Shown: piece by piece, positions 19,883 through 29,248 of the stretch | Layout: each line of letters starts with the position of its first letter | Numbering within the stretch: position 1 is the stretch's first letter | Assembly (NCBI GenBank): GCA_030528665.1 | Contig: JAUMYK010000012.1 | Span: 1-33,287 of the forward strand | Reading direction: 5' to 3' | From: a bacterium | GTDB taxonomy: Bacteria > Patescibacteria > JAEDAM01 > Absconditabacterales > Absconditicoccaceae | Length of the DNA: 33,287 nucleotides | Position numbers and translations under genes: made by a program | Notes under the pieces: generated by a model | Told to the model about the DNA's origin: nothing | Databases searched by the model: none | The model's input: the letters and a program-made list of their open reading frames with translations, nothing else

Positions 19883-22036
19883 ATGTATACATATATTGAA
19901 AATTTACTTTTCATATGATTGTTTATGCTTTATCTTATTGCTTTTATCTCAGGAGTGATTACGATTTTGACGCCTTGTTTGCTTCCTATGCTTCCAATTT
20001 TACTTGGGGCGAGTCATGAAGCAAGGAAAGCGTCATCACAGACTGTACTCATTATCGGAAGTCTGATTTTTTCTATTTTTCTTTTTACGGTTTTATTAAA
20101 ATGAACTTTAGGTGTATTTATTGATCCCATGCTCCTTGAGATCATAGGGGCCGTGATTATTGGAATGTATGGGCTGTTTTTGCTGATTCCAAGTTTGCGA
20201 AATATCCTTTCACACAAGCTCAAACTCAATCATATATGATTAGTGCAAAAAAAGGCTGGCCGAATTTGAAATATTATACTTTGAGCTTCTTTAGGACCGA
20301 TTTTTACCAGCTGTACCCCTACCTATCTCTTGATTGTTGGCTTGATTCTTCCTCAAGATTTTACAACAGGAATAGGAGCATTGGTGATGTATCTTGTAGG
20401 TTTTGGTCTGATTTTGTTTTTGGTTGCTTTGTTTGGAAGGGCGATTACCTCTCGTTTAGGAAACTTTGCATCAGAGGATGGATGGTTGAAAAAAATACTA
20501 GGTATGCTTTGTATTGTTTTTGCGATTGGAATTGGAACTGGGGCTACAAAAAATATTGAGTCGTTTCTTATTGATAAGGGTTTTACTGGATTAGCTCAGA
20601 TTGAGCAGTCGCTTTTGAAGCAAGTGAGTGAAAATCAAAATCATCAACAAAAAGATCAAAATCCTGATCAGGATTTACTTTCTTATTGAGAACTGATGTT
20701 TGATACTTCTAAATTTCAGCAAGAAACTGAAACAACTCTCCCCGAGCACGCTATTGCGTATTTTGCTGGAGGCTGTTTTTGGTGTATTGAGGGGGTTATG
20801 GATGCGCAGGAGGGCGTAATCACGGCGATTGCTGGCTATGTTGGAGGTAGTCATCCAAATCCAAGTTATGAACTGGTAGTAAGTGGTAAGACGGATTTTA
20901 GAGAGGCGGTCAAAGTAATTTACGATCCGAGTAAAATCAGGTATGAACAGCTTGTTCAAATCTTTTTTTATCAGATTGATCCGACGGATGGAGGAGGGCA
21001 GTTTGCTGATAGAGGGTTTCATTATTCTCCTGCAGTCTATTATACCACAGAAGAGGAAAAGCATGCCGTGGAACAATATATTCAAGAGCTTGAGGTAAGT
21101 AAAAAATTTGATCGTCCAATTGTGGTAAAACTAGAGCCCTATTCTACTTTTTATGAGGCAGAAGCTTATCATCAGGATTATGCAGCAAAAAATGCAGATC
21201 GTTATCAACGCTACAAAAAGGGTTCAGGGAGGGCTGATTTTATAGCACAAAACCGAGGCGATCTCCCTGTACAAACAGCTGAAAATACTGGTGCCTATAC
21301 CGTTTTTACTCCAGAAAAGTTAGCTCACAGTAAGGCAAAATACACGATTCTCTTTTTTGAGGCGGAGTGGTGCAGTTCTTGTAAAGCGATCAAACAAGCG
21401 ATTGTAAGGGAGGGAATCCCTGCGGATATTCAGATTTTTGGAGTTGATTATGATACTCATCTTGTACTTAGAAAGAAATACAATGTTGTCACACAAACCA
21501 CCTTTGTTTTGGTAGATAAAGCATGAAATCTGATCAAGAGATGGATTCCTGCCTTGGGGATTTCTGATTTGGCTGAACAAGTATGTTCTGTTTCAGTTTC
21601 ACAGAAAAAAACCTATACTGATGCTGAACTCAGGGCTATGTTGACCCCACTCCAGTACAGAGTAACTCAAGAAGGCTATACTGAGCCGCCTTTTCAGAAC
21701 GAGTATTGGGATCATAAAGAAGAGGGGATTTATGTAGATGTGATTGATGGAACGCCGCTTTTCTCTTCTATAGATAAGTTTGATTCAGGGACAGGACGAC
21801 CTTCATTTAGTAAGACGATTGAGCAGAACTTTATTTCTGAGCATGAAGATACTTCACACGGTATGGTGAGAACTGAAGTCAAAGCTGATGGGAAGCATCT
21901 TGGGCATCTTTTTGATGATGGTCCAGCTGAGCTTGGTGGCAAGAGATACTGTATCAATTCTGCTGCTTTGAGGTTTGTGCCTAAGGCTGAGCTTGCTGAA
22001 AAAGGCTATGGGAAGTATTTGAAGCTTTTTGAATAG
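19883..22036 (+). CDS. CcdA - MsrA - thioredoxin - MsrB four-module redox protein
   Basis: A single frame of 717 residues joins four modules, the joints being bridged by UGA-glycines at 20687 and 21524. Residues 1-230 are a six-helix CcdA/DsbD-beta-type electron carrier with Cys32 ([12 protein letters not shown]) and Cys144 ([10 protein letters not shown]). Residues about 285-440 are MsrA with GCFWC (Cys298, Cys301). Residues about 480-570 are a thioredoxin fold with CSSC (Cys497, Cys500). Residues about 575-717 are MsrB with catalytic Cys690 in [11 protein letters not shown] and no zinc Cys pairs. The CcdA module would pass electrons through the membrane to the thioredoxin, which recycles MsrA and MsrB, repairing oxidised methionines in envelope proteins. 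Neisseria PilB is Trx-MsrA-MsrB; here the membrane carrier is attached and the order differs. The start at 19883 is uncertain. Confidence 0.92.
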
Positions 22037-22351
22037 GGGAGTGCTGCTGAGGAGGAAAAATGGAGAAACCTGGCTTAGGATCAAATGAGTCAGATTTTTT
22101 CTTATTTTTTGATGTTGAGGTAAGTTGAGTTTTATGATTGAGGGATTTTTACTTTTTGGCATTGCGCACTATCTAGATAGTTTAGTATTCAGAGTTGAGT
22201 GAAGAGGAAGTACGTAGATCTGTAATTCATATTTTCTACCCTTAATTCTTGACTCTCAACGCTTAACTTTTGACTATCTATTCTCTCTTGAAAATGATAA
22301 TCAAATCCCTACCTTTAGAAGCAATCATTTTTATTCCCTATGTCCTAGGAG
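22037..22351. other. Intergenic region before lysS
   Basis: No gene is seen. It contains an interrupted long inverted repeat: TAGATAGT and GAGTTGAG (around 22171-22200) face CTCTCAAC and ACTATCTA (around 22254-22280). A good Shine-Dalgarno (TAGGAG) sits directly before the lysS ATG. Confidence 0.5.
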
Positions 22352-23989
22352 ATGGCACAAGTACAACTTAGTGAAAGAGAGGTAAGAATACAAAAAACTC
22401 AGAAAATGCAAAAAATGGGGATTCATCCTTATGCTCAGAGCTTCGCAAAAAAAGATATGATTCAGGCAATTATTGATCAGTATCAAGATGCTGAGCTTCG
22501 TGATAGCGAAACCGTAATTACTGATCCTCAAATGCAGGTTTGCACTGCTGGAAGAGTAATGCTTTATCGTTCTCATGGGAAGCTGGCTTTCGCAAAGATC
22601 CTTGATAGTACAGCGCAGATTCAGCTCTTGTTCCATAGAGATCAGTGTAAAATCATCAAGGGAGAAAAAAATGCAGAAGGAAAGATCATAGAAACTGCTG
22701 TTGAAAGCTTACCTTTTGATGAAAGTGAAACTGGAGTGATGACAGCCTATAAATTTGTAGAAAAAATGGTAGATTTGGGAGACTTCATCTGAGTAAAAGG
22801 AGAAGTCTTTAAAACGCACAAAGGAGAACTCACCATCTTTGTATCAGAATTTAAATTTTTATCAAAAGCAATCAGACCATTGCCAGAAAAATTCCACGGA
22901 CTCTCTGATCAGGAAGATTTGTATAGAAAAAGGTATCTGGATATGACGATGAATCCTGAGACGTATGCTCGCTTTTTGTTTAAATCAAAATTTTATCAGG
23001 TATTGAGGGATTTTTATAGAGAGCAAGGATTTGTAGAGATTCAGACTCCGATCTTGGATAATGCGGCTTCTGGTGCGGCAGCTCGTCCTTTTGTGACGCA
23101 TCACAATGATTTTGATACCGATGTCTATCTCAGGATTGCTTTTGAAACCTCGCTCAAAAAGGCGACTGTTGGGAGATTCGAAAAGGTGTTTGAAATTGGG
23201 CAGGATTTTAGAAATGAGGGAAGCGATCCTTCGCATGTGCAGGAGTTTACGCAGGTAGAGCATTACGCGGTGTATCGAAATTATGAGGATAATATGCGCT
23301 TTACTGAGCAGATGTTTGATTATTTGTTTGAAAAGCTCGGTCTCTCAAAACAGCTTAAGGTAAAAGATAAAGACTGAATCGAAAAGACGGTCGATTTTAC
23401 TACTCCATGGGAGAGAATCGATTATACCGAAGGAGTAAATCAGGCTTCTGGACTTGATATTTCAAGCTATGGAATCGATGATGCAGCTCAGCTCAGAGCT
23501 GATATTAGAGCTAAGGGAATCGAATTTGAAGGAATGGATCAGATGGGAACGACAACCTTGATCGACTATTTGTACAAAAAGGTGCTGAGACCTAAGATTA
23601 CTGGACCTGCATTCATTTATAATTATCCAGTGATTATGCAGCCTTTGGCAAGAATCTCTGATGCTGATGAAAATATCGTAGAACAATTCCAGCTCCTTGT
23701 GAATGGTCGAGAAATCTGTAAAGCCTATTCTGAGTTGGTGGATCCACTCCTTCAACAAGCAAATTTTGATAAGCAAGCTGAGGCTGCTGCAAAGGGAGAT
23801 GATGAAGCTACGAGTGGAGATGAAGCCTTTGTAGAAGCGATGGAGTATGGAATGCCTCCACAATCTGGATTTGGAATGGGACTAGAGAGAATCCTTGCGA
23901 TCTTGACTGAACAGGATAACCTCAGAGATGTAATTATGTTTCCTCTGATGAAGGCAGTGAAGAATGAGCAAGGAAATGATGAAGCATAG
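22352..23989 (+). CDS. lysS: Class II lysyl-tRNA synthetase
   Basis: The 545-residue frame begins at ATG 22352 behind TAGGAG and ends at TAG 23987-23989. UGA-glycines at 22790 (GDFI-G-VKGEVFKT) and 23375 fall at normal LysRS positions. Order: N-terminal OB-fold tRNA-binding domain (VCTAGRVMLYRSHGKLAFA), motif 1 region (EQGFVEIQTPILDNAASGAAA), motif 2 FEIGQDFRNEGSDPSHVQEFT, and motif 3 GFGMGLERILAIL near the C-terminus. It charges tRNA-Lys in the cytoplasm. Length is slightly above the usual 490-510. A terminator follows at 24037-24064, shared with the convergent yifB gene. Confidence 0.96.
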
Positions 23990-24036
23990 GGTATATTGAG
24001 CTATTAGTTGAATTTGTTTGCTGGTAAAAGCTAGGA

Positions 24037-24064
24037 AATCTGAATGCAGTATTCAGGTTTTTTT
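24037..24064. terminator. Terminator between convergent lysS and yifB
   Basis: AATCTGAAT and ATTCAGGTT pair around GCAGT, followed by T-rich sequence on the plus strand. It lies between the lysS stop and the yifB stop and mainly serves lysS. Confidence 0.7.
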
Positions 24065-25615
24065 CTAGTTGTTCTCTACAAACATGGTTTTGCTTCTATA
24101 ATGGAGTGCTTCCATAATGTCTCCAACAAGGAGTTCTTCTCTTTCCTCCATGTCAGCTATGGTTCTGGCAAGTTTGAGGAGTCTGTGGATTACTCTCCCT
24201 GAGAGTGAGAATTTGTTTGTTGCTTGTGCCAGAAAATCCTTACTCCTGCTGTCCAGGTGAATGAAGGTCTCGATATCTTTGGCAGTCATTGAGGCATTGC
24301 TATGAAGTGCGGTATTTTTGAAGCGTTGCTGTTGGAATTTCCAGGCAGTCTCTACGCTCTTGAGAAGTTCTGCGGAGGATTGGTTTGCGCTTTTTTCTAA
24401 AAGTGTGTTGATATTTTCTCTAGGAATCTCTAGAATCATATCTATCCTATCTAGCAGTGGTCAAGAAATTTTACTTTGATATCTTTTGATTTCGTTGAGT
24501 GAACAGCTACATATTTTTTCTGGATCCTTGTAGTAGCCACATTTGCACGGGTTCATAGATGCTAGAAACATTACATTGGCTGGATATTGTACGCTACCAC
24601 TTGCTCTAGAGATGCTGATCTCTCTATCTTCTAGAGGTTGTCTTAGTACTTCAAGCACCTCTCTAGGAAATTCGGTCAGTTCATCAAAGAAGAGGATGCC
24701 TTTGTGTGCGAGAGAAACCTCTCCAGGTGTCAGGTTACTTCCTCATCCGATGATGGCTACTTTGGATGCGGTATGATGGACCTGTCTAAAAGGTCTTTTG
24801 GTAATCAGAGGGAGCTGTTTGTCAAGTTTCCCTATCACTGAATAAATTTGGCTTACCTCTAAAATTTCATCAAACTCAAGTGGTGGAAGAATCGTAGTAA
24901 GTGCTTTGCTGAGCATCGTTTTCCCACTACCAGGCGCTCACACCATTAGGACATTATGAAGTCCTGCTGCCGCAACACTCAATGCTCTTTTAGCAAAGAG
25001 ATGCCCTTTGATATATTGAAAATCGTGCGATTCAAGGGGGAGTGTGCGTTGGAGATCAGTTATTTTTTTTGCATTGCGGAGATAGGAAAGTTGTGTACCT
25101 TTTAGGAAAAAGTCACTAAGTTGTGAAAAATGATGGAGTGGAATGATGGTAATATCTTCAATATATTCTAGTTCATAACAGTTGTCCTGAGGAATGAAAA
25201 AGGTTTGATACCCTTGTTTTTTAGCGGAGATAATGCTGGGTAGGAGTCCGTTGACTCTTTTGATACTTCCATCTAGACCTAATTCTCAGAAAAAGAGAAA
25301 CTCTGAGAGTCTTTCATAATGTGCGATTTTGCCTTCGTGGATGAGACCGAGTAAGGCGACAGCCATTGCCAGATCAAATGCGGTTCAGACTTTTTTTAGA
25401 TTGCTCGGCGAGAGGTTCAGAATAAATTTTCTTTTTGGAAGCTGGATCCCTACATTTCTAAAACAGGCTCTGATTCTTTCTTTTGCTTCTCTGATACTTG
25501 CATCTGGGAGTCCGATGATTTCGATTGTAGGGAGGGCTTTGTTGCTGTCGGCTTCGATGGTGATTTCATAGCCGAGGAGTCCAAGGTGAGTAAAGGTTTT
25601 TGTTTGTGTGATCAT
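24065..25615 (-). CDS. comM: YifB/ComM Mg-chelatase-like AAA+ ATPase
   Basis: The 516-residue frame carries UGA-glycines, one of them in the Walker A motif (Gly226 of GAPGSGKT). The N-terminal domain ([36 protein letters not shown]) is the ChlI/LonC-like domain of this family. Then come Walker A 226-233, [27 protein letters not shown] with the Walker B acidic residues, a zinc-like [18 protein letters not shown], and the C-terminal lid with [19 protein letters not shown]. ComM helicases drive branch migration during natural transformation in several bacteria; YifB is widespread. ATG 25615 fits the family N-terminus; an upstream ATG at 25648 would add 11 residues. It is convergent with lysS. 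Confidence 0.93.
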
Positions 25616-25717
25616 AAGAAAAAAAGAATGATAAATCAGATTTACCATACTTTTTCTTTTTTGAAAATCAAGTAAAAATGCTTGATTATATATTTGTCAA
25701 AAATATTCTTGATTTTT

Positions 25718-25987
25718 TTAATGGTGGTGTCCACAGCAGTGATGATTATCTGATTTTTCTTCTCTACAGCAGTGATGATTTTTTGCCTCTGTTTGCTCGT
25801 GTCCTCCACAACAACATCCGCATCCTTCGTGTTCTTCTTCTGGTAATTCTACACTACTCATCATACTTCTAATGAGAAAATCAATGACCTGATCATCGCT
25901 TACTGTTTCTCCAGCCATTTCTTGGATAGTGGTTTTGAGTTTTAGGAAGTTATTATGGGTTTCTGGGCTAAGTTGGATACTTGTCAT
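25718..25987 (-). CDS. Small protein with a His/Cys-rich metal-binding tail
   Basis: From ATG 25987 the 89-residue product starts MTSIQLSPETHNNFLKLKTT, a short strand-helix-helix pattern like ribbon-helix-helix proteins, and continues with ETVSDDQVIDFLIRSMMSS. The last 35 residues are EGCGCCCGGHE…HHCCREEKSDNHHCCGHHH, that is eight Cys and about eight His. An earlier ATG at 26083 adds a hydrophobic peptide but lies inside the terminator hairpin of the neighbouring RNA gene, so I prefer 25987. The tail suggests binding of Zn, Cu or Ni, as a metal-sensing repressor or a metal store. Both are inferences. It has no UGA codon. Confidence 0.7.
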   Translation of the reverse strand: MTSIQLSPETHNNFLKLKTTIQEMAGETVSDDQVIDFLIRSMMSSVELPEEEHEGCGCCCGGHEQTEAKNHHCCREEKSDNHHCCGHHH

Positions 25988-26056
25988 GATATGTTCAAAA
26001 TAAGAATAAAATGCTGACTTAAGCCTAGTGATTTGCTTGCTGACTACAAGAGAAAA

Positions 26057-26315
26057 TAAAAAAAACTCTGAAGGAAATACCATTCAGAGCCTCTGTTCCC
26101 AGAAGCCTTGAGTCCGATTTCATACAATCGGTACTTCCTGTTTCTCATTGCAAACAAGAGGTATCGATTAGATGAATTCTCAAGACTTCTGGATACTTGC
26201 TGTCCGACCGTATTGGGTAGTGGGTCTGGAAAGCGATTTAAGGTGGGATACCACCAACATAGTCACCTATTTTGCAAGGGTGTGTAGTAGAAACCTTGTC
26301 TTAAGTGATTATGTT
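26057..26315 (-). ncRNA. Candidate structured small RNA, about 255 nt, unassigned
   Basis: On the minus strand a promoter at 26322-26349 precedes this region and a strong terminator (CTCTGAA/TTCAGAG then eight T, 26057-26089) closes it. Inside lies a long rod: CCAGAAG-T-CTTGAG pairs over 14 positions with CTCAAGGCTTCTGG (around 26100-26192), continued by TTCAT/ATGAA and AATCG/CGATT helices and a TCTTGTTT/AAACAGGA apical stem. The 5' part forms AACATA…TATGTT and GGTGG/CCACC helices. No reading frame fills it. I compared it by eye with tmRNA, RNase P, SRP and 6S RNA landmarks and found none, so the class is open. Confidence 0.55.
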
Positions 26316-26321
26316 AGCTCA

Positions 26322-26349
26322 AGTATAGTCCAAAAAAAAAATAAAGCAA
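26322..26349 (-). promoter_or_regulatory. Promoter of the candidate RNA
   Basis: On the minus strand TTGCTT (26349-26344) and TATACT (26327-26322) are spaced by 16 bases, predicting a start near 26315. The same TTGCTT-16-TAT(A)xT layout precedes the DUF3592-like gene. Confidence 0.55.
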
Positions 26350-26529
26350 ATAAATCAGATTTCTCATTTTCTTTTAACTTGACATTTCATTTAAAATATG
26401 TTTTATTTTTTTGAAGGTTTGAAAAAGTCTGAGGTTTGTATCATCGTCAATAATGAAGTGCTAAGACTTAAGAGTTTAGCCTGAAGAGTTGCAATTGCTT
26501 GTTATTTCCTATTTGATACGCAAACGAGC

Positions 26530-26615
26530 TCCTGCATCAAGTTCCCCGCAACTTTGTGCGGGACAGGCAGGATGACAGCTTGGAAAGTCAGCTCCTGCAT
26601 TAAGTTCAGGATGAC
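26530..26615 (+). repeat. Palindromic intergenic repeat, two partial units
   Basis: Two units end in CAGGATGACA like copy 1: 26530-26576, which has CCTGC/GCAGG arms and a CCCGCA-x-TGCGGG hairpin inside, and 26593-26615, with CCTGCATTAAGTTCAGG. They differ in their left halves. Confidence 0.55.
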
Positions 26616-26795
26616 AATTCTATTGAGAAGCGATGGATATTACCCTCTTTGAACCCTCCTGCCTCATTTTTTCTCTTATACAGAAAAATCCCACACTATT
26701 GTGCGGGACAGGATAGGAGTACAAGGTTTTGTTCCAGTAGTGTAGGTTCTTATATCGCCTTGCTCATTACAAGGTATGTGAGCTTTTTTGAGGTT

Positions 26796-27695
26796 TTAGG
26801 ACTGTCTTTTTTTGATTTCAGTATCCAGCATGTGTTTGAACATTGTGACTGCTTCTGGAGGGATTTGGGTTTGTGTATTTCTCAGTTCCACAGGCAGCCA
26901 ATGGCTTTGCATCAATTGGATGAGTGCAGTGCTATTTTGCTGATATTTGATCAGATCGGAGGTGCTCATAGCTAGTACTGTAGCTGGGAGTGTGGTATAG
27001 GTTCTCGGTGGAAGGCTTGTAATATATTCTGTGTTTACCCAATAATAGCTGGGATTGCTTGGATCAATATACACCTCAATACTATCTCATACTCCTAGGT
27101 AGTTTCCTACTTCAAAAAAGCATTCTTCACTGATAAAGGTATAGTTTTGATAGATAGCAGTGATGATATAAGCTCGTTGTTTGTTGATACGGCTTCCTGA
27201 GCGAGTAATTTCTGAGATCACTGCAGATATTTTGAGTCCTTGTGCAAGGAGTTGCTTTCTTTTTTTGGAGTTATAGATAGCTTCTTTGAACTTGATGATG
27301 CCTCATATGGTAAAAAATAAGCCAATAAGAGCAACAATTACTCCTCAAAGATTGGTCACATCAATGATGGCTACTTCGTGGGGATTATTAGGGTTACATC
27401 TGAGATGTAGTATTTCTCAAACGCTATAAGGCTGATTGCTAGAAAAACTAGCTCGTTGCTCGATCTTCCCACTATCATTGCATTCATATTCAATTTTTGG
27501 GCGGTAAGAAGTGCTGCGTTTTCCATCGCTGTTTTTTCTGTCTGTTTTTTCAACATCACTGACTTTCCCTTCTATGGCAATACCTGTAAAAAGGAGTTTG
27601 ACAGGCTGATAGGAGAGGGCGGTACCTAATCCAGTAAATGCTAGACCAAAGAGGAGTATCGTGATTGCGTTTCCGTATATAGTATTGGGTATCAG
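26796..27695 (-). CDS. DUF3592-like membrane protein with unusual start
   Basis: The frame is open from 27713 down to UGA-free stop TGA-independent region ending at 26796-26798 and gives about 299 residues if started at CTG 27695. Two membrane helices are visible: ITILLFGLAFTGLGTALSY near the start and IVALIGLFFTIGGIIKF near residue 115. Between and after them are beta-rich segments (GIAIEGKVSDVEK, LGVGDSIEVYIDPSNPSYYW) typical of DUF3592, which carries paired small beta domains. No ATG, GTG or TTG lies between the promoter's -10 and the first helix, so the start is probably CTG (27695) or ATA (27692). A sequencing error or frameshift is possible. It contains several UGA-glycines. Function unknown. 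Confidence 0.6.
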
Positions 27696-27712
27696 GAAAT
27701 AAACTTTGTAGT

Positions 27713-27740
27713 ATTATACCCATTCTTGTAAAAAAAGCAA
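27713..27740 (-). promoter_or_regulatory. Promoter of the DUF3592-like gene
   Basis: On the minus strand TTGCTT (27740-27735) and a perfect TATAAT (27718-27713) are 16 bases apart. Transcription would start near 27706, leaving a leader of about 10 bases or less. Confidence 0.65.
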
Positions 27741-27791
27741 AAATTCTGACTTGAAAATGAGTTTTTCTCGTGTGAGGGAGGCATAGGTTAC

Positions 27792-27818
27792 AAAAAAACC
27801 ACCCTCTGCAAGGTGGCT
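27792..27818 (-). terminator. Terminator after the stomatin-like gene
   Basis: On the minus strand CCACC and GGTGG pair around a short loop and run into seven T. It lies about 20 bases after the TAA at 27839. Confidence 0.8.
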
Positions 27819-27838
27819 TGTGCTCTAAGATCAGATTT

Positions 27839-28603
27839 TTAGTCTTTTTTTGCGAAGTGAGCTAAACCTTTCATCGCATCCAAAACCTCAACTGGTACCA
27901 TCCAAACGGTGGTATTTGATTGATCAGAGCTGATGTCATTGATAGATTGTAAAGTTCTGAGGTGGAGTGCTCCTGGAGCTTCAGCAAGCATTGTGGCTGC
28001 TTTTTTGAGGTTTTCTGCACTTGCAAGTTCTCCTTCAGAAGTGATGATTTTTGCTCTCTTTTCTCTTTCTGCTTCAGCTTGTTTTCCGATAGTTCTTTTG
28101 AGATCATCTGGAAGATTGATGTCTTTTAGCTCTACAGAGAGTACATCTACTCCCCAAGCATCAGATTTTTCATCGACGATCATTTTGATTTTGGTAGCTG
28201 CTTCTTCTCTATTGGCAAGGAGTTCATCAAGTTCAAATTGTCCTACGATATTTCTCATAGTCGTGAGTGCAAATTGTGCCATAGCATAGTCGAGGTTTCT
28301 GACATTGAGGACTGATCTTTCTACTTGGTCTTCTTTGATTCTATAGTAGATGACTGCATTGATCGTACAGGAGATATTGTCCTTGGTCATTGCCTCCTGA
28401 GATGGGACATCAACTGCTTTTTCTCTGATGTCGACATTGATGGTTTGTTCAACCATAGGGATGATAAGATTGAGTCCAGGAGTCAGTTTTCTGGTATATT
28501 TACCAAAGGTAAGAACTACTTTTCTTTCATATTGGTTTACTACTCTTACCATAAAGAGGAGGAGAAATACGATGATTCCTAGAGTAATTCGTAGTGCTGT
28601 CAT
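27839..28603 (-). CDS. Stomatin/slipin-type SPFH membrane protein
   Basis: The 254-residue product has one N-terminal hydrophobic anchor (ITLGIIVFLLLFMV) followed by an SPFH domain: VVNQYERKVVLTFGKY, PGLNLIIPMVEQ, DIREKAVDVPSQEAMTKDNI, VIYYRIKE and FELDELLANREE. The conserved EAEREKRAKIITSEGE helix then follows. SPFH proteins form large oligomers in membrane microdomains and often regulate proteases or quality control. The usual NfeD partner is not adjacent. There are no UGA codons. The gene starts 37 bases after gatC in the same direction and ends with a strong terminator, so gatC and this gene may be one transcript. Confidence 0.92.
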   Translation of the reverse strand: MTALRITLGIIVFLLLFMVRVVNQYERKVVLTFGKYTRKLTPGLNLIIPMVEQTINVDIREKAVDVPSQEAMTKDNISCTINAVIYYRIKEDQVERSVLNVRNLDYAMAQFALTTMRNIVGQFELDELLANREEAATKIKMIVDEKSDAWGVDVLSVELKDINLPDDLKRTIGKQAEAEREKRAKIITSEGELASAENLKKAATMLAEAPGALHLRTLQSINDISSDQSNTTVWMVPVEVLDAMKGLAHFAKKD

Positions 28604-28640
28604 AGTGGTATGTGAAAAAAGATAAAAAACTGGTTGTGAA

Positions 28641-28922
28641 TTAGGAGTTTTTGAGTGAAGTTTGGATGCTGATGCAGTTTTGCTCTATGGGATGTTTGCT
28701 ATTTTGTAACAGTGATTTGGGATCAGGATACTTTTCCGTACCTGTGAAGGTATGCAGTGAGGCATCACTCACAAGGGTGGTGCTTTGTGCATCAAGCTCA
28801 AGGGTATCAAGAAAGCCGATGATGTTTTCCAAGTCTTTGAGGTATTTGTCTTCCTGATCTGCAGTAAGTTCGAGCTTTGCAAGATGAGCGAGATGGTGGA
28901 GTTGGTCTTTGCTAATGTGCAT
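28641..28922 (-). CDS. gatC: Aspartyl/glutamyl-tRNA amidotransferase subunit C
   Basis: From ATG 28922 the product has 93 residues, the normal GatC length: MHISKDQLHHLAHLAKLELT, then LKDLENIIGFLDTLELD, and a loose C-terminal tail with LVSDASLHTFTG where GatC wraps around GatA. An upstream ATG at 28952 would add ten residues without family support. GatC stabilises GatA in the GatCAB complex that makes Gln-tRNA or Asn-tRNA by transamidation. gatA and gatB are not in the window. The stomatin-like gene follows. Confidence 0.85.
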   Translation of the reverse strand: MHISKDQLHHLAHLAKLELTADQEDKYLKDLENIIGFLDTLELDAQSTTLVSDASLHTFTGTEKYPDPKSLLQNSKHPIEQNCISIQTSLKNS

Positions 28923-28995
28923 CAGATTTTTTGATTTTTTTATAAAAAGCATCCGTGTCTTGATAGTAAAAAAAAGGTCTATAAATGCAAGTAAA

Positions 28996-29030
28996 AAAGA
29001 AAAAACCTGAACGCTTATGCTATTCAGGTC
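28996..29030 (-). terminator. Terminator after the 61-residue gene
   Basis: ACCTGAA and TTCAGGT pair around a loop of 11 bases and run into TTTTTTC on the minus strand, just after the stop at 29040. Confidence 0.8.
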
Positions 29031-29039
29031 TCTCTTTGC

Positions 29040-29225
29040 TTAGTCGATGTTATCTAAAATATTGTCTGCACTGTTTTTTTCAACTTGTTCTATGATCGTA
29101 TTCGCTTCTGTAGTAGCGGCTGTTTTGAGATTGTCAAGAAAGTCATCATAGTGTGTGAGTACTTCATTTTGTGCCTCTTGAATGAGGTGTTGTGCTTGTT
29201 CTAGGGTGATTAGTGTAGGAGTCAT
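29040..29225 (-). CDS. Small acidic helical protein, unknown
   Basis: The 61-residue product MTPTLITLEQAQHLIQEAQN… is acidic and predicted all-helical, without Cys, membrane segment or signal. It begins 23 bases after the coiled-coil gene at 29249 and is followed by a terminator, so the two form a small operon. It may be a partner of the coiled-coil protein. Unknown family. Confidence 0.55.
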   Translation of the reverse strand: MTPTLITLEQAQHLIQEAQNEVLTHYDDFLDNLKTAATTEANTIIEQVEKNSADNILDNID

Positions 29226-29248
29226 AGGAATATGTTACAAGTTAAAAA

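Larger units (their letters stand above)
26316..26795. other. Gene-free 480-base stretch with repeats
   Basis: It holds the candidate-RNA promoter, a TTGACA hexamer at 26379-26384 on the plus strand with a weak TTTATT 17 bases on but no gene behind it, and partial copies of the palindromic repeat (26530-26615). A last degenerate piece, CCCACACTATTGTGCGGG, is near 26690-26708. Confidence 0.5.

Noticed and set aside
26100..26192. tRNA or tmRNA in the 26.1-kb hairpin region
   Set aside because: There is no cloverleaf, T-loop GGTTCGA or CCA end, and no tag-peptide frame. It is kept only as an unassigned structured RNA.
26649..26975. 108-codon plus-strand ORF
   Set aside because: Its 3' half is antisense to the DUF3592-like gene and its 5' half lies in palindromic repeats.
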